Positions 33,761 through 43,031 of a DNA stretch of 54,527 nucleotides are shown in pieces (within the stretch, counting starts at the first letter, position 1; each line of letters opens with the position of its first letter). The stretch comes from CAZTZL01 sp964617625 (lineage in GTDB: Bacteria; Zhuqueibacterota; QNDG01; DSAB01). The stretch covers positions 1 through 54,527 of the forward strand of contig CAZTZL010000013.1 of assembly GCA_964617625.1 (NCBI GenBank), in the 5' to 3' direction. The position numbers and the translations under genes are program-made. Under the pieces are notes generated by a model. The model was not told the origin of the DNA. It made no database searches and was given only the letters and a program-made list of their open reading frames with translations.

Positions 33761-35535
33761 GTCACTTTTTTCTTTTCAAAATACTGGCGAAAAATCGAAC
33801 CGGCAATCGGCGCTGCCACACCACCACCGCTTCCTCCGTTTTCGATTAACACAACCAGAGAAATTTCGGGATTTTCTATGGGCGCGAATCCGATAAACCA
33901 TGCATGGGCTTCCCCTTGCGGGTTTTGGGCCGTCCCTGTCTTCCCGCAAACTTTAATTCCGGGAACTCGGGCCAACACTCCTGTGCCTCCATTCGCATAA
34001 ACAACACCGAGCATCGCCTCTTTTAGTTGATTATATGTATCCAAAGAAACAGTTGTGATCTCCTTTTTATCTGTATCGAATTCCTTCCATATTTCGGTAA
34101 CCGGATCCTGAACCGCTTGTAGAAGATGAGGCGTTCCAGCCTTACCTTCCATCCCTATGGCGGAAGCCAGCATCACCATCTGGATGGGAGTCACCAGTAA
34201 ATCTCCCTGTCCAACAGTCAAATTCAACCACATTCCTTTTCCCCAACCCTTTTTCCCATATTTTTGATTCAGATAATGAATGTCCGGGAGCAATCCCGAA
34301 TTTTCCTCTTCCAAATCAATCCCGGTTTTTCTGCCAAAGCCGAATAATTCACTGTAATGAATCCATGCTTCCAGACCGGTCTGCTGTATCAGCTCATAAA
34401 AATAGACGTTGCATGATCCGATAATCGCATCCATGAAATTGACTTGTCCGTGACCGTCCTTCCGCCAGCAGTGATAGTTCCTCCTGCCCATTTGATAACT
34501 TCCATTACAAACCACCTCAAAATCAGATCGGATCAACTTTTTTTCAAGTGCGGCAATCGCCGTAATCACCTTGTATGTAGAGCCCGGGGGAAGCTGCGCC
34601 TGAATTGCACGGTGAAGCAATGGTTTATTCGGATCATTCTGAAGCTGTTTCCAGAAATCGGGATTCAGCTTTACCGTAAATAAATTCAGATCATAATCCG
34701 GCTTGCTCACCATAGATAGTATTTCACCATTTCTTGGATCCATTACAATTGCTGCTCCCCGTTTCCCTTCCATGAGCTTTTCAACCGCACATTGCAGTTC
34801 CAAATCGAGTGTCAATTTCAGATTATTTCCAGGAATGGAAGGTACATCCCGCGCCCCCGCAAAATTGCCGATTTCACGGCCTTTTACGTCCACTTCAACG
34901 TAACGATACCCTCTGTCTCCGCGCAGCAAACGGTCATATTTTTTTTCTATCCCTGTTTTACCGATCAAATCACCACGATAGTATCCATACGATTCTAGCA
35001 ATTTCAATTCGTCTTTACTGATTTCACCAAGATATCCAATCACATGGGAAATTCTCGCATCCGAGGAGTGAATCCTGACCGGTTCAGCCTGATAAAAAAC
35101 ACCCGGCAAATCCAGGCGATTTTCGACGATAATGGAGAGTGTTTTAAAATCCATGTCCTGAATCAAACGAACGGGAGTGAAAGGCCCGGCTTCGGATTCG
35201 ATGATCTGATTTTCTATTTCGCTCACAGAAAGCCCGAGGGTGGATGCTATCATTTCCGCATCGGTCTCATTTTTTCGAAACTCATAGGGAACAATGTATA
35301 ATGAATAGCTTGGCCGGTTATCTACCAAAACACGGTTGTTTTGATCTGAGATGACTCCACGGCTGGCTGGCAGCGGAATCTGGCGAATATGATTGTTCTC
35401 GGATTTTTCATGGTAGACGGAACCGCTCAGAACCTGCATTTGAAACAAACGAAGGCCGATAATGATAAAAAAAACAAGAAGCACACGATCAATGACCATC
35501 GCTCGCCACTCTTGATGTTGATCGGTTGAAACCAT
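33757..35535 (-). CDS. mrdA: Penicillin-binding protein 2 (elongasome transpeptidase)
   Basis: A 592-residue class B PBP. One N-terminal helix (VLLVFFIIIGLRLFQMQVL) is followed by the dimerisation/pedestal domain (RGVISDQNNRVLVDNRPSY). The transpeptidase domain has the active-site motifs S-T-Y-K in LPPGSTYKVITAI, SCN in IIGSCNVYFYE, and KTG in VCGKTGTAQNPQG. It cross-links peptidoglycan during side-wall growth with RodA. It starts one base after the mreD stop and overlaps rodA. Length and order are standard. Confidence 0.95.
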   Translation of the reverse strand: MVSTDQHQEWRAMVIDRVLLVFFIIIGLRLFQMQVLSGSVYHEKSENNHIRQIPLPASRGVISDQNNRVLVDNRPSYSLYIVPYEFRKNETDAEMIASTLGLSVSEIENQIIESEAGPFTPVRLIQDMDFKTLSIIVENRLDLPGVFYQAEPVRIHSSDARISHVIGYLGEISKDELKLLESYGYYRGDLIGKTGIEKKYDRLLRGDRGYRYVEVDVKGREIGNFAGARDVPSIPGNNLKLTLDLELQCAVEKLMEGKRGAAIVMDPRNGEILSMVSKPDYDLNLFTVKLNPDFWKQLQNDPNKPLLHRAIQAQLPPGSTYKVITAIAALEKKLIRSDFEVVCNGSYQMGRRNYHCWRKDGHGQVNFMDAIIGSCNVYFYELIQQTGLEAWIHYSELFGFGRKTGIDLEEENSGLLPDIHYLNQKYGKKGWGKGMWLNLTVGQGDLLVTPIQMVMLASAIGMEGKAGTPHLLQAVQDPVTEIWKEFDTDKKEITTVSLDTYNQLKEAMLGVVYANGGTGVLARVPGIKVCGKTGTAQNPQGEAHAWFIGFAPIENPEISLVVLIENGGSGGGVAAPIAGSIFRQYFEKKKVT

Positions 35536-36021
35536 TTATTTTCTCCGGATATGATGTTGCATCCAGTTTGTCAAATAATAGACGCCGGTCCCGATGAAAA
35601 CTGTATAAAAAGTAGACGGAATCACATAACGCAAAACTGACAGGAAAAAACCGGAAGAAACATTCATGTATTCCACAAAAGCACAAACCAGGTGATGTGA
35701 TAACGTAGCGATAAAAAGAACAAAACCCAAAAAATTGGGATTCAACTCGTATCGATTTCTCGTTAGTGATGCTGCGATAAAACATGCTATAGATTTTGAC
35801 AGTGCAAACAACCCCGCAACAGAATCACCGGACATATCCTGCATAAAACCGGTTAAAAAACCGAGAACGACGCTACTAAAACGATTGATCCGGCAACCCC
35901 AGTAAACCAGAAAAATAAGCAGCACATCCGGCGTCACTCCCTGAATAGCCAGGTGGGGCACGAATATTGATTGAACAATAAAAAGAACAATCAAATAAAA
36001 CAGCGTTTTAAAAAAAATCAA
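35536..36021 (-). CDS. mreD: Rod shape-determining protein MreD
   Basis: A 161-residue membrane protein with five or so helices of the MreD family (FVPHLAIQGVTPDVLLIFLV, GFLTGFMQDMSGDSVAGLFA). Sequence conservation is low in this family, so the call rests partly on size, topology and its place between mreC and mrdA. It is an accessory of the MreBCD elongation complex. Its ATG overlaps the mreC stop by 4 bases. Confidence 0.88.
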   Translation of the reverse strand: MIFFKTLFYLIVLFIVQSIFVPHLAIQGVTPDVLLIFLVYWGCRINRFSSVVLGFLTGFMQDMSGDSVAGLFALSKSIACFIAASLTRNRYELNPNFLGFVLFIATLSHHLVCAFVEYMNVSSGFFLSVLRYVIPSTFYTVFIGTGVYYLTNWMQHHIRRK

Positions 36022-36815
36022 CGGTTATCCTGCGTTTTAAGAACAAAAACTTCTTCGACTTTTCCAAAATCGACCTCGGTCCTCAGGAGAATTCTTAAAA
36101 ACAGCCCCTCTTTATCCGGCGCAATTTCAAATACTCTTCCAATAGCGATACCTGAATGATATATGTTGCTGTATCCCGATGTGACGATCAGATCACCGAT
36201 CTGAACATCACTTCGCTGTACCACACCATCCAACTGGCAAATGTTTCCAAACATCCATCGGACAATTCCTAAAACCCTGCTCCGCTGCACTTTGGCACTG
36301 ACCCTGAAATTCGGGTCCGTAACCAACTGTCCGATCGAAGTGGAGGGGCCGACGGATACAATTTTCCCAATCAATCCTTTATCATTGAGAAGTACCATAT
36401 TTTTCCGGCAGCCGTCTTTCGAACCGATATTCAGGTGTATGGAACCCGGAAGGCCTCCTGTTCCCCGTCCGATGACTTCGGCAGGAATAAACTCAAAAAG
36501 ATTCCTTTCCTTGAATTCCAGCAGTTTGCGAAGCCTCTGATTTTCGAGAATGACTTCCTGATATTGATCTTCCCGAAAAGCAGTATGGCTCAATTGATTT
36601 AAAAGATGCTGGTTTTCCCGGTACACTTTTGTCATTCTTGGAATCCAGGAAACACTCTCCTGTAAAAATCCGAATGCATTAGAAAACCCCTTTCTTGGAA
36701 ATTGCACAAGGGGTTTTTGATCCAAAGACATCAATAATATCGATACGCCAATGGCGCAACCCAAACACAAGTAATCTCTGTTCTGCCTGGTAAATTGTTT
36801 GAACCGAAAACTCAT
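36018..36815 (-). CDS. mreC: Rod shape-determining protein MreC
   Basis: A 265-residue bitopic protein with an N-terminal membrane helix (CAIGVSILLMSLD), a coiled coil (about 60-100; QEVILENQRLRKLLEFKERN) and the periplasmic beta-barrel domain with VIGRGTGGLPGSIHLNIGSK, KGLIGKIVSVGPSTS and GDLIVTSGYSNIYHSGIAIG. It scaffolds PBP2 and RodA in the elongasome. The start follows the mreB stop by three bases and has no clear ribosome-binding site, so reinitiation after mreB is likely. Confidence 0.92.
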   Translation of the reverse strand: MSFRFKQFTRQNRDYLCLGCAIGVSILLMSLDQKPLVQFPRKGFSNAFGFLQESVSWIPRMTKVYRENQHLLNQLSHTAFREDQYQEVILENQRLRKLLEFKERNLFEFIPAEVIGRGTGGLPGSIHLNIGSKDGCRKNMVLLNDKGLIGKIVSVGPSTSIGQLVTDPNFRVSAKVQRSRVLGIVRWMFGNICQLDGVVQRSDVQIGDLIVTSGYSNIYHSGIAIGRVFEIAPDKEGLFLRILLRTEVDFGKVEEVFVLKTQDNR

Positions 36816-36818
36816 CTG

Positions 36819-37850
36819 TTATTTTTTCATACGGAGGCCAAGCACTCTTTTATAATAATCGAAATCTTCCAGCACTTTGCCGACACCTCGAACCACCGCT
36901 GTCATGGGATCTTCTGCAAGGTGAATAGGAAGATTGGTTTCTCTTCTGAATCTTTTATCGAGCCCCCGAAGCAAGGCGCCTCCTCCGGTCATAATGATTC
37001 CCCGCTCCAGAATATCTGAAGACAGCTCAGGCGGTGTTTTTTCCAAGGCCAAAAGTACAGCTTCCACAATGGCCTTCACCGGATCTTCCAAAGCCTCCTG
37101 AACTTCAATGGATGAAACATCAATATTTCTTGGAATACCTGTGATGAGATCCCTTCCCCTCACCGAAATCGTTCGTTCATCTTTATACGGCGAAACAGAA
37201 CCGACATCGATTTTGATTTGCTCTGCCATCATCTCACCTAACAGCAGATTATATTTCTTTTTAAAATACTGAACAATCGCATCATTCATTTCATCTCCGG
37301 CAATGCGGATCGAAATTTTGGTTACAATCCCCGACATGGCAATCACCGCGATTTCCGTGGTTCCCCCGCCGATATCAACCACCATACTGCCGACCGGTTT
37401 TTCAATCGGCAGATTCACACCGATGGCCGCTGCCATGGGTTCCTCGACCAGATAAACTTCTCTGGCTCCCGCATGTTCTCCGGAATCTCTCACGGCTCTC
37501 CGTTCCACTTCGGTGATTCCGGACGGAATGGAAATGGCCATAAGCGGGTGGAAAAAACGCTTTACCCGTACTTTCTGAATAAATTTTTTAATCATCATTT
37601 CTGCCAGATCAAAATCGGCAATCACGCCGTCTTTCATAGGACGAACGGTCATAATTTCATCGGGTGTTTTCCCCCACATTCCCCGTGCTTCGTGCCCGAC
37701 TGCCAGGACTTGATAATCTTCCTTTCGAACGGCAATCACGGAAGGTTCATTCAGAAGGATCCCTTTCCCTTTGACATGAATCAATGTGTTGGCGGTTCCG
37801 AGATCGATTGCCAGGTCGTTATCAAACAAACTCCAAAAAGAAAATCCCAT
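36819..37850 (-). CDS. mreB: Actin-like cell-shape protein MreB
   Basis: A 343-residue bacterial actin that forms membrane-bound filaments directing side-wall synthesis. The phosphate-1 motif is in NDLAIDLGTANTLIHVKG, phosphate-2 in GSMVVDIGGGTTEIAVIAMS, and the adenosine motif in IIMTGGGALLRGLDKRF. Length is typical. AGGGGAAATT precedes the ATG. It begins eight bases after the purH stop, so the shape operon may be co-transcribed with purH. Confidence 0.96.
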   Translation of the reverse strand: MGFSFWSLFDNDLAIDLGTANTLIHVKGKGILLNEPSVIAVRKEDYQVLAVGHEARGMWGKTPDEIMTVRPMKDGVIADFDLAEMMIKKFIQKVRVKRFFHPLMAISIPSGITEVERRAVRDSGEHAGAREVYLVEEPMAAAIGVNLPIEKPVGSMVVDIGGGTTEIAVIAMSGIVTKISIRIAGDEMNDAIVQYFKKKYNLLLGEMMAEQIKIDVGSVSPYKDERTISVRGRDLITGIPRNIDVSSIEVQEALEDPVKAIVEAVLLALEKTPPELSSDILERGIIMTGGGALLRGLDKRFRRETNLPIHLAEDPMTAVVRGVGKVLEDFDYYKRVLGLRMKK

Positions 37851-37858
37851 AATTTCCC

Positions 37859-39541
37859 CTAATGCCTAAAATGTCTCATTCCTGTAAAAGCCATGGTCAT
37901 TCCCAATTCATTACAGGCTTTGATTGAATCTTCATCCCGCTTTGACCCACCGGGCTGAACAATATATTGGATGCCGAATTCCGCAGCGTTCCGCACCGTA
38001 TCGTCGAACGGGAAAAACGCATCCGATGCCAGGACCATTTCTCCAATCTGTTGATGACTGTATTCTTCAAATGAAGCATCCGGTTTGATGGCATCATATT
38101 CGATCTGTAGATTTTCCAGAGCCTTGGTGACGGCCAGTTTTCTGAGCGAATCAACCCGGTTAGGCTGCCCGGCACCCATTCCAATCACCTGATAGCATCC
38201 TGAACGGTATTCCCTGCAAAGAACAATGGCATTGGATTTGGTGTGCTTGCATGCTTTATAGGCAAATTCGGCAAGTTTCTGTTTTTCATGACTGAATTTC
38301 TTTTCGGTCACCGATTCGAATTTTTCCAGGACCTCAAGATCGCGTTCCATCTTTAAAATGCCGCCTGTAATTTTACGATACGTATCAGGTTCGATCTGAT
38401 TTTTATGGAACGGCCGAACTTTGAGAAGCCGCAGCGATTTTGTCATCATCAGGAGTTTGAGTGCGTTCGAATCATACTCCGGTGCAATGATTACTTCCAC
38501 AAATTTGTTTGGCACTTTCTGAGGCAAAAGTTTTCCCGCCTCAATGATATATCCAATGTGACGTACATTTTCCCCTTTGAGAAACTCGGCAAAAGACAGA
38601 TCGATTTTGCTGTTGCAGGCGATCACAGAGCCGAAAGCAGAAATCGGATCACCGGCCCATGCGTGTTCCAGTGCTTCTCTTGACGTTTTACCGGTCGCAT
38701 AGCCGCAGGGATTCGTGTGTTTGATGACAGCAACTCCGATTTGTCCGGACAGATCCTTGACTGCTTCAAGCGCGGCATCCGCATCGACATAATTGTTATA
38801 GGACATGCTTTTCCCGTGAATCACATCAGCCTGGGCGACAGAAGACTCTCCACTCTTCTCATCGATATAGGCCGTTGCCTCCTGATGGCTGTTTTCTCCG
38901 TATCGCAGATCCACACCTTTGTTGAATCGAAGCCGGAGAATTTTTTCATCTAAAAAAGTTTGTGAAAGATAACGATCGATCGCGCTGTCGTAATCCGCAG
39001 TCTTTCGAAAAACCTTGACTGCCAATTTCTTCTTCGTTTCAAGCGACACCTCGCCTGTCTGTTGAATCTCCTTTAAAACAATCTCATAATCCGAAGGATC
39101 GGTTACTACAGCTACATAGGGATAGTTCTTTGCTGCACTGCGCAGCATGGTAGGCCCTCCAATATCGATATTTTCGACGGCTTCCTCGACAGAGACGTTT
39201 TCTTTAGCAATAGTCGCTTCAAAGGGATAGAGATTGACGACGATCAGATCGATCCACTGAATACCCTGTGCTTCCGCCTGACGGACATGTTCCGGATTGT
39301 CTCTTAACCCCAGCAAAGCGCCGTGGATTTTTGGATGGAGCGTCTTGACGCGCCCGTCCATCATTTCGGGGAATCCCGTGACTTCATCGATGGGAATAAC
39401 CCGAATTCCATTTTCAGTCAGGACTTTTGCCGTTCCGCCGGTAGAGATAATTTCAACTCCCAGTTTTGAGAGCGCTTTCGCCAAATCAACGATCCCTGTC
39501 TTGTCAGAAACACTGATTAAGGCACGCTTTACTCGAGACAC
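37859..39541 (-). CDS. purH: Bifunctional AICAR formyltransferase/IMP cyclohydrolase
   Basis: A 560-residue enzyme for the last two steps of purine synthesis. The N-terminal MGS-like cyclohydrolase has RALISVSDKTGIVDLAKAL, EIISTGGTAKVL and GRVKTLHPKIHGALL. The C-terminal transformylase has SYNNYVDADAALEAV and the catalytic KHTNPCG. The start is GTG, with AAAAGGAG six bases upstream. An out-of-frame ATG overlaps it by two bases (ATGTG) and would encode only four codons. A good sigma70-type promoter lies about 115 bases upstream. Length is slightly above the usual 510-530. Confidence 0.96.
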   Translation of the reverse strand: MSRVKRALISVSDKTGIVDLAKALSKLGVEIISTGGTAKVLTENGIRVIPIDEVTGFPEMMDGRVKTLHPKIHGALLGLRDNPEHVRQAEAQGIQWIDLIVVNLYPFEATIAKENVSVEEAVENIDIGGPTMLRSAAKNYPYVAVVTDPSDYEIVLKEIQQTGEVSLETKKKLAVKVFRKTADYDSAIDRYLSQTFLDEKILRLRFNKGVDLRYGENSHQEATAYIDEKSGESSVAQADVIHGKSMSYNNYVDADAALEAVKDLSGQIGVAVIKHTNPCGYATGKTSREALEHAWAGDPISAFGSVIACNSKIDLSFAEFLKGENVRHIGYIIEAGKLLPQKVPNKFVEVIIAPEYDSNALKLLMMTKSLRLLKVRPFHKNQIEPDTYRKITGGILKMERDLEVLEKFESVTEKKFSHEKQKLAEFAYKACKHTKSNAIVLCREYRSGCYQVIGMGAGQPNRVDSLRKLAVTKALENLQIEYDAIKPDASFEEYSHQQIGEMVLASDAFFPFDDTVRNAAEFGIQYIVQPGGSKRDEDSIKACNELGMTMAFTGMRHFRH

Positions 39542-39658
39542 ATTATTCTCCTTTTATGAAAACAAATCCCATCAAACCTTGCACAAAAGCCGACCACCTT
39601 TGATCATTTTCTGAGATATTTCAGGTCTGCTCTGAAAATGTACGAATAAAACAAATTT

Positions 39659-39687
39659 AATTTACAATGTTTGTTGTTAAAATGCAA
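39659..39687 (-). promoter_or_regulatory. Sigma70-type promoter upstream of purH
   Basis: On the minus strand TTGCAT (39682-39687) and TAAATT (39659-39664) are 17 bases apart, in the 176-base gap between purN and purH. The expected leader is about 110 bases and contains a small potential hairpin (TTTCAG/CTGAAA, 39619-39637). The promoter may also drive the mre operon, because mreB follows purH by eight bases. Confidence 0.55.
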
Positions 39688-39717
39688 ATCGGGTGCCATA
39701 AATCAAAAAAGGATATT

Positions 39718-40344
39718 TCAAGAATGAACAATGGCCCGTCTTCCCTGTATTTCAATCCTGCCTGATGCAAAAAGCTGGAGGACTTCCGGATAAAGCTGAT
39801 GTTCCACTTTTAACACGCGCGCCGCAAGTGTTTCCGCCGTGTCTCCCTCTTCGACGGGAACACATCGCTGCGCCGCGATGGGACCGTGGTCATATACTTC
39901 ATCGACAATATGAACTGTGACGCCTGTGACTTTGCAGCCCTGTTCAATCACCGCTTCATGGACATAATGTCCGTACATGCCTTTTCCGCCGAATGAAGGA
40001 AGCAGTGCCGGATGAATATTGACAATTCGATTCCGGTACGTGGAAATGATTTCCGAAGGCATTTTTTTCATATATCCTGCGAGTACAATCAATTGAATAT
40101 TATGTTGATTTAGAGTGGATAACATCCTTTCGACAAAAAGGCTTCGGGATGAAAAATCCCCACTGGCAATGACATCTGCAGGAATATTATTTTCTTTTGC
40201 TGTCGTTATTGCCCCGGCGTCCGGGTTGTTACTCAATAACAATTTGACTTCAGCATCGAGTCGCCCTTCATGGATCGCTTTCAATATGGACTGAAAATTC
40301 GAACCGCGCCCCGAGGCAAAAACACCCATTGCAAGTTTCGACAT
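39718..40344 (-). CDS. purN: Phosphoribosylglycinamide formyltransferase
   Basis: A 208-residue GAR transformylase using 10-formyl-THF. GVFASGRGSNFQSILKAI is the substrate phosphate loop, and LAGYMKKMPSEII, the catalytic Asn-His of VNIHPALLPSFGGKGMYG, and the Asp of VHIVDEVYDHGPIAA complete the active site. GAGGGA precedes the ATG. An 8-base inverted repeat lies 21 bases upstream of the start. It precedes purH, so two purine enzymes are adjacent while purF lies about 8 kb upstream. Confidence 0.95.
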   Translation of the reverse strand: MSKLAMGVFASGRGSNFQSILKAIHEGRLDAEVKLLLSNNPDAGAITTAKENNIPADVIASGDFSSRSLFVERMLSTLNQHNIQLIVLAGYMKKMPSEIISTYRNRIVNIHPALLPSFGGKGMYGHYVHEAVIEQGCKVTGVTVHIVDEVYDHGPIAAQRCVPVEEGDTAETLAARVLKVEHQLYPEVLQLFASGRIEIQGRRAIVHS

Positions 40345-40364
40345 CTATCTCTTCCCTCTAATTC

Positions 40365-40390
40365 TTTAAACGTACAGGTGACCGTTTAAA
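40365..40390. repeat. Perfect 8-bp inverted repeat upstream of purN
   Basis: TTTAAACG (40365-40372) and CGTTTAAA (40383-40390) form a perfect inverted repeat with a 10-base spacer, 21 to 46 bases before the purN ATG, in the 64-base gap after the GWxTD gene. No T-run follows on the minus strand, so it is not a typical terminator. It could be an operator or a leader hairpin. Confidence 0.5.
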
Positions 40391-40408
40391 ACACAATATA
40401 ATAACAAA

Positions 40409-41698
40409 TTACGGAATACGATCCAGTACTTCCCAGAACGGCGTCACCAGACGATATTCTCCAAAACCCGAATAATCCACAAAAACGAATTCACGGTTAA
40501 TGGTATAATAGGACCAGATTTCATATGGTTTGGATCCTGCTTCAAAAGGATGCCGTTCGATATCATTGGGGGGGCCAAGAACGATATAGACCATCCCACG
40601 GTCTGTTTTCCACCCCTCTATAAAAGTCCCAAAATTGGCATTGGCAAAATCGACTCTCCGGTAGTATTCTTCCATCAATTCGTTCTGTTCCGTTCCGGGC
40701 GTCGGGTCTTTGGCTTCCCAAAATTCACGGAAGAACCTTTCTTTATCTTTTCCATCGGCTTTTTGTATCTTGCTGATTTCGCTTCCTTTTGCCACATATT
40801 TTAATTGATCTATCGCGTTATCCATAGTGAATGCATATCTTGGCATACCGATCCAGTGAATGGTAATGTCTTTTGTGCTTTCGACGGTCTGCTTTTCGGC
40901 TTCCAATTTAAGAACCAGCTTATATCTTCCGCTTTTTAACTCACCTCTCGGAATCTTCATCGTTTCAACAGTCTTCCATCCATCCAGTGTCTTATCCCGG
41001 GTGATGCTCCACACGACTTCTTTTTTGTAATTAATCAGATTGTATTGAATTCGGGCCTTTTGAAAATTCCCGGGATTATAAATCTCATACCAGAGAAAAA
41101 GTGCTTTCTGATCACCCTCATAATTGCCCATGACATTGGGCAGAGGAATTTCTTGACCTGATTCATCAGTTATGATAGAATCAGCCAGAAGAATATCACT
41201 GATTGCCAGTCGGTCGGAATGATAATTCGGAATTTGCACTTTGGTTTTCCGGTGACTGGTTACTTTGGAATCAAAATCCATAATCCCCAGAAGAAGTTCA
41301 TAGTCTCCGGGAGCCAATAAAAAATTCACCTGCGAAAGGCTGTAGTCTTTTCTTGAATTGGTCTTTTTAAAATCATTGAGTTCGACAACCGATTTTAAAA
41401 TTTTACTGTCCGCATGATGACCCATTTGGTCAAAAACCGTCACCGAAAGTTCATACGAAGCCTTGTAACTGGTGTCCGTGCGAACAAACTGAAGTTCATC
41501 GTAAACGATTTTTACAGAGATCCAAAGAACGCATTTATTTGTATCTTCATCCGCATAAGTCACGACATCGTAATAAAAATTCGGAGCATCATCACGATCT
41601 TTAAAATTAAACTCCGGTAACTGGGCTTTGCAAATCTCATGGAATGAAATCATTCCTGCGAGAAGAACCAGCCATAACAAATTGATTCTTTTTCTCAT
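40409..41698 (-). CDS. GWxTD domain-containing exported protein
   Basis: A 429-residue protein with an N-terminal signal segment (RINLLWLVLLAGMIS) and a C-terminal GWxTD domain: FIEGWKTDRGMVYIVLGPPN, then YEIWSYYTINREFVFVDYSG. The middle is beta-rich with no known fold. The family is characteristic of FCB-group and acidobacterial genomes; its function is unknown. I chose the ATG at 41698 because AAAGGAG lies six bases upstream. Even so the coding region overlaps the end of rimO by 62 bases in another frame. Confidence 0.85.
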   Translation of the reverse strand: MRKRINLLWLVLLAGMISFHEICKAQLPEFNFKDRDDAPNFYYDVVTYADEDTNKCVLWISVKIVYDELQFVRTDTSYKASYELSVTVFDQMGHHADSKILKSVVELNDFKKTNSRKDYSLSQVNFLLAPGDYELLLGIMDFDSKVTSHRKTKVQIPNYHSDRLAISDILLADSIITDESGQEIPLPNVMGNYEGDQKALFLWYEIYNPGNFQKARIQYNLINYKKEVVWSITRDKTLDGWKTVETMKIPRGELKSGRYKLVLKLEAEKQTVESTKDITIHWIGMPRYAFTMDNAIDQLKYVAKGSEISKIQKADGKDKERFFREFWEAKDPTPGTEQNELMEEYYRRVDFANANFGTFIEGWKTDRGMVYIVLGPPNDIERHPFEAGSKPYEIWSYYTINREFVFVDYSGFGEYRLVTPFWEVLDRIP

Positions 41699-43016
41699 TT
41701 CTTTCTCCTTTATCAAAAAATGCACTTCCTATTAGATCGTAAGCCGCACTGCCCTCTATTCGTACAGCGACTATTTCTCCGACATTTACTTTTCCTTGAA
41801 TCCAGACCGTTTGATCGATATCGAGACTGTCTCCTTCGGACCGTCCAAAATACAATTGCTGGTCCGAATCATAACCATCCACAATTACATCTGTGACGTT
41901 CGATTCCATCAAACGGTTGTTTGAACTTGAAATATGATTTTGAATTTTCATAAGAATTTTGGAACGTTCTTCGGACAAACTCCGGGGAACGGTCTCTTTC
42001 AAAGAATATGCCTCTGTCCCCTCTTCCGGAGAATAGATAAAAACGCCCATCCGCTCAAATCGTATCTCACGGATAAAATCCGAAAGCTCGGAAAATGCCT
42101 CTTCCGTCTCACCGGGAAATCCGACAATAAAGGCCGTCCGAAGGACAAGGCCGGGAAGGCTCGCTCTCAATTGATGAATGCGTTCTTCGATCTGACTTCT
42201 CCGCTGTCCCCGTCCCATGGCCTTGAGCACGGGATCGGAAATGTGCTGAAGCGGCATATCGAGATACCGGCAAATTTTTTCTTCAGCGGCTATCAATCGA
42301 ATCAGATCATCAGTAATATGTGCGGGATGTGTGTACATGATCCGGATCCACTTTAACGAATCTATCCTGACAAGCTTCTTCAGCAGACCGGTCAAACCGG
42401 TTTTATCCAATAAATCGGAACCATACGCGGTCGTATCCTGAGCAATGAGAATGAGCTCTTTCACTCCCCGGTCTGCCAGTGATTGCGCTTCCAGGAGAAT
42501 ATCTTCGGCCGGACGGCTTCGATATCGTCCCTTGATTAGCGGAATTGCGCAAAAGGTACATTGATGGTCACAGCCGTCGGCAATTTTCAAATAGGCAGTA
42601 TGGGGAGGTGTCGAGAGCACACGATTGCAGTATGCATCGGAACGCCATTTGTACGAAGAACCCAGGAGGTGCTGACCGATTTCAGCAAACGGCTCGACGC
42701 CGAAAAAACGGTCCACTTCGGGGATCTCTTTTTCGATTTCAGCCCTGTATCTCTCGGAAAGACATCCCCACACATAAATCTTTTGATCTTTGAATTGTTT
42801 TTTATTCTCTACAATTCGAAGAATCGCATCAATGGATTCTTTTTTTGCATCCTCTATAAAACCACACGTGTTGATAAAAACAGCATCCGCTTCTGCGGAA
42901 TCTCCAACAAGCTCAACCCCCTGCCTGGCCAATTGACCTGCCAGGACTTCGGAATCCACCTGGTTCTTGGGACATCCCAAAGTCACAATCGCACATTTTT
43001 TAAAAGGATACTTCAA
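41637..43016 (-). CDS. rimO: Ribosomal protein uS12 methylthiotransferase
   Basis: A 459-residue radical-SAM enzyme that adds a methylthio group to Asp of ribosomal protein S12. The N-terminal UPF0004 domain binds one 4Fe-4S cluster (TLGCPKNQVDSEVLAGQL, VFINTCGFIEDAKKES, VWGCLSERY). The radical-SAM triad is CDHQCTFCAIP. The C-terminal TRAM domain (VDGYDSDQQLYFGRS) ends near AAYDLIGSAF. About 25 extra residues follow the usual end, and they overlap the signal peptide of the next gene. The start is TTG, 15 bases after GGAAAT-type sequence. Confidence 0.94.
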   Translation of the reverse strand: MKYPFKKCAIVTLGCPKNQVDSEVLAGQLARQGVELVGDSAEADAVFINTCGFIEDAKKESIDAILRIVENKKQFKDQKIYVWGCLSERYRAEIEKEIPEVDRFFGVEPFAEIGQHLLGSSYKWRSDAYCNRVLSTPPHTAYLKIADGCDHQCTFCAIPLIKGRYRSRPAEDILLEAQSLADRGVKELILIAQDTTAYGSDLLDKTGLTGLLKKLVRIDSLKWIRIMYTHPAHITDDLIRLIAAEEKICRYLDMPLQHISDPVLKAMGRGQRRSQIEERIHQLRASLPGLVLRTAFIVGFPGETEEAFSELSDFIREIRFERMGVFIYSPEEGTEAYSLKETVPRSLSEERSKILMKIQNHISSSNNRLMESNVTDVIVDGYDSDQQLYFGRSEGDSLDIDQTVWIQGKVNVGEIVAVRIEGSAAYDLIGSAFFDKGERNEKKNQFVMAGSSRRNDFIP

Positions 43017-43031
43017 AATACTATTTCCGGA

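Noticed and set aside
39542..39658. Possible ZTP (pfl) riboswitch in the purH leader, since this class often controls purH.
   Set aside because: I do not find the conserved GGGUCGUGAC-type and CCGCCUGGGC-type segments; only a small hairpin (TTTCAG/CTGAAA) is present.
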